Source: Saccharothrix carnea
Lineage (GTDB): Bacteria > Actinomycetota > Actinomycetes > Mycobacteriales > Pseudonocardiaceae
Assembly: GCF_003014735.1 (NCBI RefSeq)
Contig: NZ_PYAX01000014.1
Location: 1 to 64,000, forward strand
Length of the DNA: 64,000 nt
Reading direction: 5' to 3'
This document shows, one piece after another, positions 26,413 through 35,102 of the stretch. Under the pieces are notes generated by a model. The model was not told where the DNA came from. It saw only the letters and a list, made by a program, of their open reading frames with translations, and did not search any database. A program made the translations under genes and the position numbers. The number at the start of each line of letters is the position of its first letter. Within the stretch, counting starts at the first letter, position 1.

Positions 26413-26459
26413 GGAAAGTTTCGCAACCTGTTGACAGGTTCAGACAGTCGACTTGATGC
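26413..26459 (+). promoter_or_regulatory. Xylanase promoter with two operator-like palindromes
   Basis: GGAAAGTTTCG (26413-26423) is the CGAAA-N-TTTCG motif with one mismatch. Next to it AACCTGT-TG-ACAGGTT (26425-26440) is a perfect 16-bp palindrome containing the -35 TTGACA (26431-26436); TGATGC 17 bp later is a weak -10. Two regulators may meet here. Confidence 0.55.
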
Positions 26460-26501
26460 TATTTCCCGTCGATCAGCAACGCTGCTGAAAGGAATTCGCC
26501 G

Positions 26502-27455
26502 ATGGCCGGCAAGATCAGAGGCGGGAGATTGCTCCCGTTGACGGCGATCACTTTCCTGCTCATGGCGATCGTGGCGTCGAACGCGCACGCGGCCGTGACC
26601 ACCAATCAAGAAGGCACCAACAACGGGTACTTCTACTCGTTCTGGACCGACAGCCAGGGCACGGTCTCCATGGAGCTCGGGTCCGGCGGCAATTACAGCA
26701 CGTCGTGGCGCAACACCGGCAACTTCGTCGCGGGCAAGGGCTGGGCCACCGGCGGGCGCCGGACGGTGAACTACTCGGGCAGCTTCAACCCGTCCGGCAA
26801 CGCCTATCTGACGCTTTACGGCTGGACCCGCAACCCGCTGGTCGAGTACTACATCGTCGACAACTGGGGCACTTACCGGCCGACCGGCCAGTACAAGGGC
26901 ACGGTCACCACCGACGGCGGTACTTACGACATCTACAAGACCACCCGGACCAATGCGCCGTCCATCGACGGCACGCGCACTTTCGACCAGTACTGGAGCG
27001 TTCGGCAGTCGAAGAAGACGGGCGGCAGCATCACGTCCGGCAACCACTTCGACGCGTGGGCCCGCCAGGGGATGAACCTGGGCAGCCACTACTACATGAT
27101 CATGGCGACCGAGGGCTACCAGAGCAGCGGCAGCTCCAACATCACCGTCGACGGCACCTCCACCGGCAACCCGCCCAACCCGGGCACCGGCGGCTGCACC
27201 GCCACCCTGTCCGCGGGTGACCGGTGGAGCGACCGCTACAACCTCAACGTCTCGGTCAGCGGCTCGTCCAACTGGACCGTGACGATGAACGTCCCGTCGC
27301 CCGCGAAGGTCCTGTCCACCTGGAACATCAGCGCGAGCTACCCGAACGCCCAAACCCTGACCGCACGACCGAACGGCAGCGGCAACAACTGGGGCGCGAC
27401 CATCCAGGCCAACGGCAACTGGACCTGGCCCTCCGTCTCCTGCGCGGCGAGCTGA
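26502..27455 (+). CDS. Secreted GH11 endo-1,4-beta-xylanase with CBM2-like domain
   Basis: 317 aa. Signal peptide to about residue 31, then a GH11 jelly roll (32-217). The two catalytic glutamates are E115 in NPLVEYYIVDNWG (nucleophile) and E204 in MATEGYQSSGSSNI (acid/base). A Gly/Pro linker (TSTGNPPNPGTGG) leads to a CBM2-like domain bounded by C232 and C314 with exposed Trp residues. It cleaves xylan outside the cell. GAAAGGAAT precedes the ATG. It is monocistronic, between terminators, and shares the CGAAA-N-TTTCG motif with the CotH operon. Confidence 0.95.
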   Translation: MAGKIRGGRLLPLTAITFLLMAIVASNAHAAVTTNQEGTNNGYFYSFWTDSQGTVSMELGSGGNYSTSWRNTGNFVAGKGWATGGRRTVNYSGSFNPSGNAYLTLYGWTRNPLVEYYIVDNWGTYRPTGQYKGTVTTDGGTYDIYKTTRTNAPSIDGTRTFDQYWSVRQSKKTGGSITSGNHFDAWARQGMNLGSHYYMIMATEGYQSSGSSNITVDGTSTGNPPNPGTGGCTATLSAGDRWSDRYNLNVSVSGSSNWTVTMNVPSPAKVLSTWNISASYPNAQTLTARPNGSGNNWGATIQANGNWTWPSVSCAAS

Positions 27456-27470
27456 CCCACCCGGCGAACC

Positions 27471-27499
27471 GGCGCGGCGGCACCCCTCGCCGCCGCGCC
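27471..27499 (+). terminator. Hairpin terminator
   Basis: A perfect 11-bp stem (27471-27481 with 27489-27499) lies 15 bases after the xylanase stop codon. Confidence 0.7.
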
Positions 27500-27651
27500 G
27501 TCCCGCTGCCCGCCCTCGGTGACCGTTTCCGAGCTACCGGGGTTGGGTGAACCGGCGGCCGGTGATGCGGATCATCGACCACCGGACCACGGCCTCGTGA
27601 TGGTGGCGCAGGCGCTCCGGTTCAGACGGGGTCCCTCGTCCGGTCACCGAG

Positions 27652-28268
27652 TCAGCAGTAGACCTCCTCAAGCAGCGCCTCGCGGCCGGTGACCGACCCG
27701 AAGTCCCAGGCCCAGCTCACCGCGAAGGTCATCCTCGTGCGGGTGTCCTCGCTGCTCACCACCGTGCTGGAGTAGCCCGTGAGACGCCCGTTGTGGCCCC
27801 ACACCCGTGCTCCGCACGACACCTCGTAGGTGACCAGCCCCAGCCCTCTTCCATCGACCGTGCCCAGCATCTCCCGCAGTTGGGCCGGGTGCAGCAGGCG
27901 GCCGTCCAGCAGCGCGTCCACGAAGCGGTTCAGGTCCGCCGTGGTGGAGATCATCTCGCCGGCCGCCCCGATGAAGGACGGGTCGTACTCGGTGACGTCG
28001 AAGACCTCGTCCTCGAACCTGAGGTAGGCGCGGGCGTGCGGACCGGGGATCTCCACCCGCGTGCCCGGCAGTGACGTTCCCCGCAGCCCGAGCGGGCGCA
28101 GGACGCGGTGCGTGATCGCATCGCCGTAGGACCGCCCGCTCTCGCGCGTGCGGTGCTGGACAACCCCCGCAGGCTGGCCCACAACGGCGGCCGGCGGACG
28201 TTCACCGAGGACGAAGCCGTGCGCACGGCCGCGGCGGAACTCCTCGACCGGGACGGACCCGGTCCAGG
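27652..28268 (-). pseudogene. 5'-truncated serine hydrolase (beta-lactamase class C-like) remnant
   Basis: The last 160 codons (28134-27652) encode a good C-terminal half of a penicillin-binding-protein/class C beta-lactamase-like hydrolase: RSYGDAITHRVLRPLGL, MISTTADLNRFVDALLDG and the third active-site box HNGRLTGYSS. The N-terminal half with the SxxK nucleophile and YxN box is absent; the frame upstream (28135-28268) is no longer like the family and then runs into the YcxB-like gene. It cannot make an active enzyme. A deletion joining it to the YcxB-like gene is the simplest explanation. Confidence 0.65.
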
Positions 28269-28730
28269 TCAGGCGGGTTGGCGCTGGGCGAGGATGGCGA
28301 CGAACTGCGACCGCTGCTCCGCGGTCATCAGATTCTTGTAGATGCCGAGGGCCTGCGCCTTGGTGATCATGAGGAACCACGCGTCGGGCTGTTCGTCGAC
28401 CCGTTGGATCGTCGACCACGCCAACCGCTGCTCGTACGCGTCCGCCTTCATGGTGATCCCGGCCTCGTCCACGGTCAGCCGGTAGTCCTGCCGGGTGGCC
28501 GGGTTCAGCGCGCGCAGGCTCTGCCACAGCAGCAACGGCTCCATCGCGACGGCGTAGACCAGGCCGAGGACGACCAGGAGGATCGTCGTGATCGTGGGTC
28601 CGGTCACGAGCATCAGCACCGCGCCGAGAGCCGCCATGATCAGGCCGATGACGCGCAGCCTCTTGACGTTGCGGCGCAGCACGAACTTGAGCGAGCGACG
28701 CAGGCGCTGCTCGTCATAGGGAACCGCCAT
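28269..28730 (-). CDS. YcxB-like membrane protein
   Basis: 153 aa. Two adjacent transmembrane helices near the N-terminus (VIGLIMAALGAVLMLVTG and TTILLVVLGLVYAVAME) are followed by a small cytoplasmic beta domain (YRLTVDEAGITMKADAYEQRLAWSTI; DAWFLMITKAQALGIYKNLM). This is the pattern of the YcxB family. ATG 28730 is used; an in-frame GTG at 28742 is possible. Function unknown. Confidence 0.72.
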   Translation of the reverse strand: MAVPYDEQRLRRSLKFVLRRNVKRLRVIGLIMAALGAVLMLVTGPTITTILLVVLGLVYAVAMEPLLLWQSLRALNPATRQDYRLTVDEAGITMKADAYEQRLAWSTIQRVDEQPDAWFLMITKAQALGIYKNLMTAEQRSQFVAILAQRQPA

Positions 28731-28784
28731 CGAGATTTCCACGCGCGGATGGTAGTCGGACGCACCGACACGGGTGGACGAGTT

Positions 28785-29288
28785 TCACCAGAGCAGGTCA
28801 CCGCGTTCGAAGCCCAGCAGCATCCGCTTGCGCTCGATCCCGCCGCCGTACCCGGTGAGGCTGCCGGTCGAGCCGACGACCCGGTGGCACGGCACGATGA
28901 TGCTGATCGGGTTCTTCCCGTTGGCCAGCCCGACCGCGCGGGACGCGGTGGGCCGGCCGATCTGGGCCGCCAGCTCGCCGTACGACACCGTCTCGCCGTG
29001 CGGGATGTCCTTCAGGGCGTCCCACACGGTCCGCTGGAACGGGGTGCCCGCCATCGACAGCGGCAGGTCGAACTCCGTCCGCTTGCCCGCGAAGTACTCC
29101 TCCAGCTGGGCGACCACCTCGCCGAACGGCGCCGCGTCGCGCGCGCCGAAGGTCGACAGCGCCGGTCGGTGGCGGTGTTCGGCCATGTACAGGCCCGCGA
29201 GCACGCCGTCTCGCGCGACCAGCGTGATCTCACCGATCGGGCTGTCGATCACCGTGTGCACGGCGACTGGGGTTGGCATGCCGGTCAT
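28785..29288 (-). CDS. ogt: Methylated-DNA--protein-cysteine methyltransferase
   Basis: 167 aa. The active-site loop IIVPCHRVVGSTGSLTGYGGG carries the acceptor Cys that takes the alkyl group from O6-alkylguanine; the HTH-like DNA-binding part is TPFQRTVWDALKDIPHGETVSYGELA. Cytoplasmic suicide repair protein. The ATG at 29288 overlaps the ATP-grasp gene stop by four bases, so a DNA-repair gene is translationally coupled to a small biosynthetic unit. This might reflect self-protection against an alkylating or nitroso product, which is inference. Confidence 0.92.
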   Translation of the reverse strand: MTGMPTPVAVHTVIDSPIGEITLVARDGVLAGLYMAEHRHRPALSTFGARDAAPFGEVVAQLEEYFAGKRTEFDLPLSMAGTPFQRTVWDALKDIPHGETVSYGELAAQIGRPTASRAVGLANGKNPISIIVPCHRVVGSTGSLTGYGGGIERKRMLLGFERGDLLW

Positions 29289-30535
29289 TCTGCCGCGCGC
29301 ACCTGCACCTTGATCGCCCCGGCTGCCTTCTCCGCGAGCACCGCCGCCTCGGCCGGGGTGTCCGCCACGACCGTCACCGAACCGGCCCGGTCCCACGAGC
29401 TGCGCAGCTCCCGCACCTCCTCGCCGGGTGCCGCCGACACCGACGCGGAAAGCACGCCGGGCATGGCCTTGGCCTCCTCCAGGCCCTCGACCGCCACGAC
29501 CTCGCCCGGCTCGGCCCGCAGGAACCGCACGGCCGCCGCGCGTTCGGCCTTGCCGGGCAGTGCGGGCGGCTCCTCGCCGCGCATGATCGTGTAGTAGCGC
29601 TCGGCCAGCGGGAACCCGTAGGCCTCGTCGATCAGCCACGTGATGCCGTCGCCGGGGAACCGGCCCGCGCACTCGACCAGGTAAGGCGTGCCGTCCGCCA
29701 GGATCCACTCGCAGTGCACGATGCCGGTGCCGAAGCCGACCGCCCGCAACACCGCCCCGGTGCGTTCGGCGAGCAGCGCGGACGTGTCCTCGGGCAGGTC
29801 GGCGGGCACGAGGTGGCCCAGCTCGATCGGGCGCGGACCGGGGAACAGGGTCTTGCCGGTGACGTTGGTGAACAGCGGCACGCCGTCGCGGACCAGCATC
29901 TCGACGCTGTACTCCGCGCCGCTGACGAACGTCTCGACCAGCATCCGCAGCGGGATCTCCCGCTCGGGCACCAGGATGCCCTCGTCCTGGCCGGCCAGGC
30001 ACTCCTGCCACGCCTGGTCGACCTCGGCCACGTCGTGCAGCACCTTCGTGCCCAGCGACGCCTGCCGGTTCGCGGGCTTGAGCACGACGCGGCCGGGGTT
30101 GGCGGCCATGAACGCGCGCACGTCGTCCGGCGTGTCCACCGCCGTCGACGCGGGGTTGTCGACACCCGCGGCCCGGGTGACGCGGCGCAGCAACTCCTTG
30201 TCCCGCAACAGCTGCGCCGCACCGCTGGTCGCGCCGGGCAGCCCGTAGCGCTCGGCGAGCCGGGCCGCGAACGGCGTGGCGTACTCGACCAGCGGCACGA
30301 CGTAGGCCGGGTCGAGGTCGGGGTAGGTGTTGTAGAACTCGTCCGCCGCGCCCGCCACCTGGTACTCCCACGGCACGAGTTCGCGCAGCATGGGCGCGCC
30401 CGCCATCTTCCCGGCCACGTCCCGGTTGCGGATGACGTCCGGCTCGTCGACGAGCACCATCGAGGCGTCCTCGAACTCGGGGCGGGTGGGCAGCGGCGCC
30501 AGGAAGCCGACGATGATCACCGGTCGCGCGGTCAT
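29285..30535 (-). CDS. ATP-grasp ligase
   Basis: 416 aa. Central and C-terminal ATP-grasp fold: GRVVLKPANRQASLGTKVLH (ATP-binding Lys), EYSVEMLVRDG, and the metal-binding end FGTGIVHCEWILADGTPYLVECAGRFPGDGI. This is the carboxylate-amine ligase type used for dipeptides and amino acid conjugates. GGAGAGG precedes ATG 30535; an alternative ATG at 30565 overlaps the preceding stop but lacks a ribosome binding site. It follows an acyl-CoA-dehydrogenase-like gene and a BBE-type oxidase and probably makes an amide bond in the same pathway. Confidence 0.85.
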   Translation of the reverse strand: MTARPVIIVGFLAPLPTRPEFEDASMVLVDEPDVIRNRDVAGKMAGAPMLRELVPWEYQVAGAADEFYNTYPDLDPAYVVPLVEYATPFAARLAERYGLPGATSGAAQLLRDKELLRRVTRAAGVDNPASTAVDTPDDVRAFMAANPGRVVLKPANRQASLGTKVLHDVAEVDQAWQECLAGQDEGILVPEREIPLRMLVETFVSGAEYSVEMLVRDGVPLFTNVTGKTLFPGPRPIELGHLVPADLPEDTSALLAERTGAVLRAVGFGTGIVHCEWILADGTPYLVECAGRFPGDGITWLIDEAYGFPLAERYYTIMRGEEPPALPGKAERAAAVRFLRAEPGEVVAVEGLEEAKAMPGVLSASVSAAPGEEVRELRSSWDRAGSVTVVADTPAEAAVLAEKAAGAIKVQVRAAE

Positions 30536-30561
30536 GGTGTCCTCTCCAAGGTTGGTCGTGC

Positions 30562-31713
30562 TCATCGGGTGATGCCGAGCGCGAGCGGGAAAGCGGGCGC
30601 GCCGCCGAGCAGGTACGCGCCGGCGGTCTGCAGGATCCGGTCCTGGGCGACGACGTGCTGGCACATGGTCGTAGTGTCGCGCAGCCACCGGTCCAGCGGT
30701 GACGGCCGGTAGATCGACGCGGTCTGCACCAGGTCGTACAGCCTGGTCACGATGGACCGGGCGGTGCGGAACGCGTGCAGCCGGGACAGCGGCAGCGCGG
30801 CCCGCTCGTGCGGCGTGAGGTCGTTCATGGTGCCGCCGGCCGACAGCACGTCCCACTGGCGCCGCAGGCTCTCGTACACGCCCGCGCGGGTGGCGGTGAA
30901 GTCCGCCTCGCACTCGGCCAGGGCGACCTGGGTGCGGTAGTCGTCCACCCGCCCCTTGGCGACGGCGGTCTCGCGGACGAAGTCCAGCGCGGCGCGGGCC
31001 ACCCCGAGCGGCACACCCGGCATGTTGCGCCTGTGCACCTCGGCCTGCGCCAGCGGCCCGGCGGGTCCGTGCACCTCGCTGAACAGCAACGTGTGCTCCG
31101 CGGGCACGAACACGTCGGTGATCGTGTAGTCGCAGCTGCCGCTGCCCGCCAGGCCCGTGGTGTGCCAGGTGTCGACCACCTCGACCCGCTCCCGCGGCAC
31201 CATCATCAGCATCGAGTTCTGCGGCACGCCGTCCGGCTCGCCGTCGCGGAACAGCATCGCGCCGGACACCACCCAGTCGGCGTGCGTGATGCCGCTGCCG
31301 AACTGCCAGCGGCCGGTCAGCCGGTAGCCGCCGGGCACGATCTCCGCCCGGCCGGTCGGGAACAGCAGGCCCGCGGTCACCATGTCGATGCTGGGGAACA
31401 TCCCCTTGGCCACGGCCGGATCCAGGAACCGGGCGTACAGGCCGGTGTCCATGCCGATCATGGCGCACCACCCGGCGGACGCGTCACCGTACGCCAGCGC
31501 CTCGACGACCCTGGTCTGCTGCTCCGAGGTCATCTCGGGGCCACCCCGGTCACGGCCGAAGCCCATCCGGAACACGCCCGCGTCACGCATCAGCGCCACG
31601 ACGTCCTCGGGCAGGCGCCGCAGGCTCTCGATCTCCTCGGACCGCTCGCGCAGCCTCGGTGCCAGCTCCTGGGCGCGGGCGAGGATCTCCTCGCCCGTCT
31701 CGGGCACGGCCAT
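30562..31713 (-). CDS. Acyl-CoA-dehydrogenase-fold flavoprotein (group D monooxygenase-like)
   Basis: 383 aa. The N-terminal helical region (LRRLPEDVVALMRDAGVFRM), substrate/flavin region (EALAYGDASAGWCAMIGMDT; GRWQFGSGITHADWVVSGAM) and C-terminal helices resemble the HpaB/DszC-like hydroxylases more than true acyl-CoA dehydrogenases, which would show a catalytic Glu near the C-terminus. Such enzymes N- or C-hydroxylate using reduced flavin from a partner. AGGAG five bases before ATG 31713 fixes the start over an upstream ATG at 31761. Middle gene of a three-enzyme group. Confidence 0.78.
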   Translation of the reverse strand: MAVPETGEEILARAQELAPRLRERSEEIESLRRLPEDVVALMRDAGVFRMGFGRDRGGPEMTSEQQTRVVEALAYGDASAGWCAMIGMDTGLYARFLDPAVAKGMFPSIDMVTAGLLFPTGRAEIVPGGYRLTGRWQFGSGITHADWVVSGAMLFRDGEPDGVPQNSMLMMVPRERVEVVDTWHTTGLAGSGSCDYTITDVFVPAEHTLLFSEVHGPAGPLAQAEVHRRNMPGVPLGVARAALDFVRETAVAKGRVDDYRTQVALAECEADFTATRAGVYESLRRQWDVLSAGGTMNDLTPHERAALPLSRLHAFRTARSIVTRLYDLVQTASIYRPSPLDRWLRDTTTMCQHVVAQDRILQTAGAYLLGGAPAFPLALGITR

Positions 31714-31770
31714 GGTCACTCCTGAGCGGTTGTCCGAGGTGGTCGACCTGCTTGTCGACACCGGTCGGTC

Positions 31771-33135
31771 CTAGATCGCCTGGGGGAAGCGGAAGACGCG
31801 GTCGGGGTCGTACCGGCGCTTCACCTCGACCAACCGGGCGTGGTTCGGCCCGTGGTAGGCCGACCGCCAGTCGTCCAGGTCGGGATCGGTGAAGTTGACG
31901 TACGCCGCGTCCGCCGCGAACTCGCCCATCCGCTCGTGCAGCCCGGCGAGCCAGTCGAGGTTCGCGCGCACCACGGCGGGCCCGTCCTCGGTGTGCCACG
32001 ACGTGTCCATCGAGATCAGGAAGAGCACGTCGCGGTGCGGGAACGCGGTCTCGGTGACCGGCACCCGGTTGATCGCACCACCCCACGTGAACAGCGCGAC
32101 CCCCGCACCGTCGGCGTTGCTGCTTCCCGGCCACGCGTCGACCGCGTCCACGATGGTGGCCACCCCCGCGTCCGGCAACGGCTTGGCCGTGGACCGCGTG
32201 CGCACGGCGAACGCGCCACCCTCCGTGTTGTGGTGCAGGTAGTCCTTGGCCTCCCAGTAGGTCCGGTCGGCGATGTCGACCCGGAACGGCTCGGCCACCG
32301 CCAGCGCGGGCCGCAACAACTCCCGCAACTCCTCGGCCGGGCCCAGGTGCCACCCGACGACCGAGACGACCGCCTCCTCGGCACCGGCACGCGCGACGCC
32401 GATGCGGGCCGCGAACTCGTCCGGCGCCCGTTCCATGATCTCCTGCATGCACCCCAACACGTCCCGCGCGTGTTCGCGGTGCCACAACAACAGGCACGTC
32501 GAACTGGTCAACACCGGCCGCGCCTGGAACGTGAACGACGTGTTCACCCCGAAGTTACCGCCGCCACCACCCCGACACGCCCAGAACAGATCGGCGTTGC
32601 TGGTCTCATTGCACGTGACCATCGTCCCATCGGCCAACACGACCTCGGTCTCCACCAACGAGTCACAGGTGAGGCCGAACGACCGCGACACCGCCGCCAC
32701 ACCACCACCCAGCACCAACCCACCGATGGCCACGTCATCCGCATTACCCGCCGGAAACGCCAAGTCGTACCGCTCCAACCCGGCGTAGAGCGTCGACATC
32801 CGCGTCCCGCCACCCACCGTCACCAACTCGCTGGACGGATCCACCCGAACCTCGTCCAACCCCCGCAAATCCAACACGAGCCCGGCGTTCACCGAGTAGC
32901 CCGCATAACTGTGCCCACCACCCCTGGCCACCACCGGCACCCCGTTGTCCCGCGCCCAAACGATCGCCCGCCCCACATCATCCGCACCAGCCACCGACAA
33001 CACGGCCAACGGCCGCACATCGGCAAACCGCTTGTTGAACGGACGACTGGCCGCCACGAACCCGGGATCTCCCGGCAACCGCACGTACCCGTCCACCAAC
33101 TCCGCGAGCGTCGAGAAGTCGACCGATCCACCCAC
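31771..33135 (-). CDS. FAD-linked oxidase, BBE type
   Basis: 454 aa. FAD_binding_4 domain with the covalent-FAD His in VARGGGHSYAGYS, then GLVLGGGVAAVSRSFGLTCD and RGGGGGNFGVNTSF; C-terminal BBE motif ARLVEVKRRYDPDRVFRFPQ. The Cys that makes a second flavin bond in berberine bridge and aclacinomycin oxidases (normally just before GxxGLxLGGG) is replaced here (GNADDVAIGGLVLGGG), so only the His link is expected. GGGGGAGG nine bases before GTG 33135 fixes the start. Leu codons switch from mostly TTG to mostly CTG near 32300, suggesting a mosaic gene. Confidence 0.88.
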   Translation of the reverse strand: MGGSVDFSTLAELVDGYVRLPGDPGFVAASRPFNKRFADVRPLAVLSVAGADDVGRAIVWARDNGVPVVARGGGHSYAGYSVNAGLVLDLRGLDEVRVDPSSELVTVGGGTRMSTLYAGLERYDLAFPAGNADDVAIGGLVLGGGVAAVSRSFGLTCDSLVETEVVLADGTMVTCNETSNADLFWACRGGGGGNFGVNTSFTFQARPVLTSSTCLLLWHREHARDVLGCMQEIMERAPDEFAARIGVARAGAEEAVVSVVGWHLGPAEELRELLRPALAVAEPFRVDIADRTYWEAKDYLHHNTEGGAFAVRTRSTAKPLPDAGVATIVDAVDAWPGSSNADGAGVALFTWGGAINRVPVTETAFPHRDVLFLISMDTSWHTEDGPAVVRANLDWLAGLHERMGEFAADAAYVNFTDPDLDDWRSAYHGPNHARLVEVKRRYDPDRVFRFPQAI

Positions 33136-33199
33136 TTCAGCGCACCTCCCCCAGGCCGGAACTCTCGTACTCACAACGGACCCGCCGCCCGCCCACCGA

Positions 33200-33333
33200 G
33201 GCCCGATTCGACATGGGTTCGGGTGCTTCAGGCTGGTCGAAGCCAGCAGGCCCGGCGGGACGCTCTTCCCCGCCGGGCCTGCCGGCTTTGGCCTGCCTGG
33301 AGTGCCCGCAAGGGCCCCATGTCAAATCGAGCC
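33200..33333. repeat. Long near-perfect palindrome, about 134 bp
   Basis: Bases 33200-33259 pair with 33269-33333. The inner 14 bp (33246-33259 with 33269-33282) are perfect around a 9-base loop; the outer arms pair with a handful of mismatches, most of them transitions (so G-U pairs in one or other RNA strand), and one 5-base bulge (33311-33315). It occupies most of the 309-bp gap between the BBE oxidase and the NB-ARC gene. It can act as terminator for the latter; its length is far beyond a usual terminator and suggests a palindromic mobile element or structured RNA. Confidence 0.75.
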
Positions 33334-33444
33334 GGAAGGAACCACCAACCCCCGCCCCGCGCCCCCCGTGCACGCGACCCGGATTTACCAGCTATTCCCG
33401 CGAACTCCCGCGCGAATTAACGCAGCAGCCCGTCACGACCACAG

Positions 33445-34791
33445 TCAAGCCGACTGCACAGTTGATCGGTAGTGGCGTCCGGCCGTGACAATCAATTCCT
33501 GGCGGGTCGACCGGCGCACCGTGTGCCCGGTCGCACGCAGGTCGAGCACGAACGCGCGGCCCAGCGGATCCAACCGGTACGCCCCCGGCCTGCCGGCACC
33601 GCGCAGCAACCCCGCGTCGGCCAACTCGTACACCGGTTCGTCGTCGATGAACGCACCGAGCAGCACCGGCTCGGCCGCCGGCTGGTGCGCCACCTGGTGC
33701 AGCAGCGCCTTCGCCGCCTCACCGAGGCCCAGGTAGGTGGACTGGTAGGAGTCGCGCACCGACAGGTCGCCGACGCGCAGCCAGTCCAGCAACGCACCGG
33801 GCTCGCTCAGCCGCGCGAGCACCAGGCTCACCGGCACGTCCGGCCTGGCCGCGAGCTTGCGCGCGGCGATGTCCAGCGCCAGCGGCAGGTCGCCGCACAG
33901 CCGGGCGAGCCGGTCGCACACCTCGGGCTCGGCGGCGACCGGGTCCGGCACTCCGCCCGCGAGCATCGCGATGGCCTCCACCCGCGGCGGCACGGCCAGC
34001 CGCAGCCTGCGCACGCCGCGCAGGCCGAGCAGCGCCGACCGGCCGACGACGATCGTGGTGCTGTGCGGGCTCTCCACCAGCAGCGGGCGGACCTGCCGCT
34101 CGTCGCGAACGTTGTCCAGCAGCACGACGAGCCTGCGTTCGGCGATCAGGGATCGGTATAAGCCCGCCTGCTGGTCGACGGTGTCCGGCAGGTTCTCGAC
34201 GGGCACGCCCAACGCGCGCAGGAACCCGTCCAGCACGGTCCGCGCGCCCCGCTCCCCCGGCTCCAGCGGCCCGAGGTCGACGTAGAGCCCGCCGTCCACC
34301 GCGTCGGCGGCCAGGCGGTGGGCGTGGTGCAGCGCCAGCTCGGTCTTGCCGACACCCGCCGGTCCGCTGATCACCACGGGGGTGGCCGGGTCGGCGGCGA
34401 GCAGGCGCAGTTCGTCGGCCCGGCCGACGAAGCGGCGCGGTCTCATCGGCAGCTGCGCCGGTCGCGGCACGCACGACCGCGCGGTCACCGGTTCCGGGCG
34501 CACCGACGTGCCCGCGGCTTCGGGGTCCAGTCCGCTGGACACCTCCAGCCACCGACGTCGCCACTGCTCGCGGTCGCCGCCGCACGCGGCCACGAACGCC
34601 AGCGTCACCTGCAACGTCGGCATGCGGTGGCCGCTGGCCGCGCTGGACAGCACCGACGAGGAGTACAAGGCCGCCCGACCCATGTCCCGGTACGTGGGGT
34701 TGCCCGCCCGAGCGCGCAGTCGTCGCAACTCGCTCGCGAAGGTCGCGACCGCTCCGGACGAGGCGTCGACAGGTTTTTCCGGTCTACCCAT
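33445..34791 (-). CDS. XRE/NB-ARC (STAND) regulator
   Basis: 448 aa. An N-terminal HTH-like region (ATFASELRRLRARAGNPTYRDM, SSSVLSSAASGHRMPTL) is followed by an NB-ARC ATPase: P-loop VISGPAGVGKTELALHHAHR, Walker B LVVLLDN, sensor-like TTIVVGRS, and GLPL-type motif CGDLPLALDIAARKL. It lacks the long TPR repeat region usual in AfsR/SARP-type regulators. ATG 34791 begins the HTH region. It lies between the BBE-ACAD-ATP-grasp enzymes and an MFS exporter and may be their regulator. Confidence 0.8.
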   Translation of the reverse strand: MGRPEKPVDASSGAVATFASELRRLRARAGNPTYRDMGRAALYSSSVLSSAASGHRMPTLQVTLAFVAACGGDREQWRRRWLEVSSGLDPEAAGTSVRPEPVTARSCVPRPAQLPMRPRRFVGRADELRLLAADPATPVVISGPAGVGKTELALHHAHRLAADAVDGGLYVDLGPLEPGERGARTVLDGFLRALGVPVENLPDTVDQQAGLYRSLIAERRLVVLLDNVRDERQVRPLLVESPHSTTIVVGRSALLGLRGVRRLRLAVPPRVEAIAMLAGGVPDPVAAEPEVCDRLARLCGDLPLALDIAARKLAARPDVPVSLVLARLSEPGALLDWLRVGDLSVRDSYQSTYLGLGEAAKALLHQVAHQPAAEPVLLGAFIDDEPVYELADAGLLRGAGRPGAYRLDPLGRAFVLDLRATGHTVRRSTRQELIVTAGRHYRSTVQSA

Positions 34792-35016
34792 CCCCAGCGG
34801 ATCCCTTTCTCTCCATGTGGCGGGCCAAGCATGAATAAGGGGTCGACCTCCCGCTACCGCCGATCGGAGGACCATAGGGATTGAATATGACCTCAAAGCG
34901 AGGAACCGTAACGTTCGGACCACGAGGCATTTGTAACCCAACGTCGCGACGCGTGCGCGGCGAGTTGCAACCTTATTATCGGTGACCCGGAAAATCCGGG
35001 AAAAAGACCCCGGAAC

Positions 35017-35056
35017 GACGACCGGCCCGACAGGCGTCGCCTGCCGGGCCGTCGTC
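35017..35056 (-). terminator. Rho-independent terminator
   Basis: Arms 35017-35035 and 35039-35056 pair with one bulge and one mismatch, and on the minus strand a TCTTTTTC tract follows. It lies about 50 bases beyond the MFS exporter stop. The rest of 34792-35102 is the untranslated upstream region of the NB-ARC gene; a GATAAT-like box lies near 34971-34976. Confidence 0.72.
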
Positions 35057-35102
35057 CGCAATGCGTGTGGTCGGTCACACCGATTCCATCACACTGTTTC
35101 GG

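Noticed and set aside
24714..27353. 879-codon minus-strand open frame
   Set aside because: Antisense to the CotH and GH11 genes, which have clear domains and signal peptides; no motif in the shadow frame.
34960..34990. NB-ARC gene promoter around GATAAT on the minus strand
   Set aside because: No -35 with acceptable spacing could be matched, and the leader would be about 170 bases; left as a note only.
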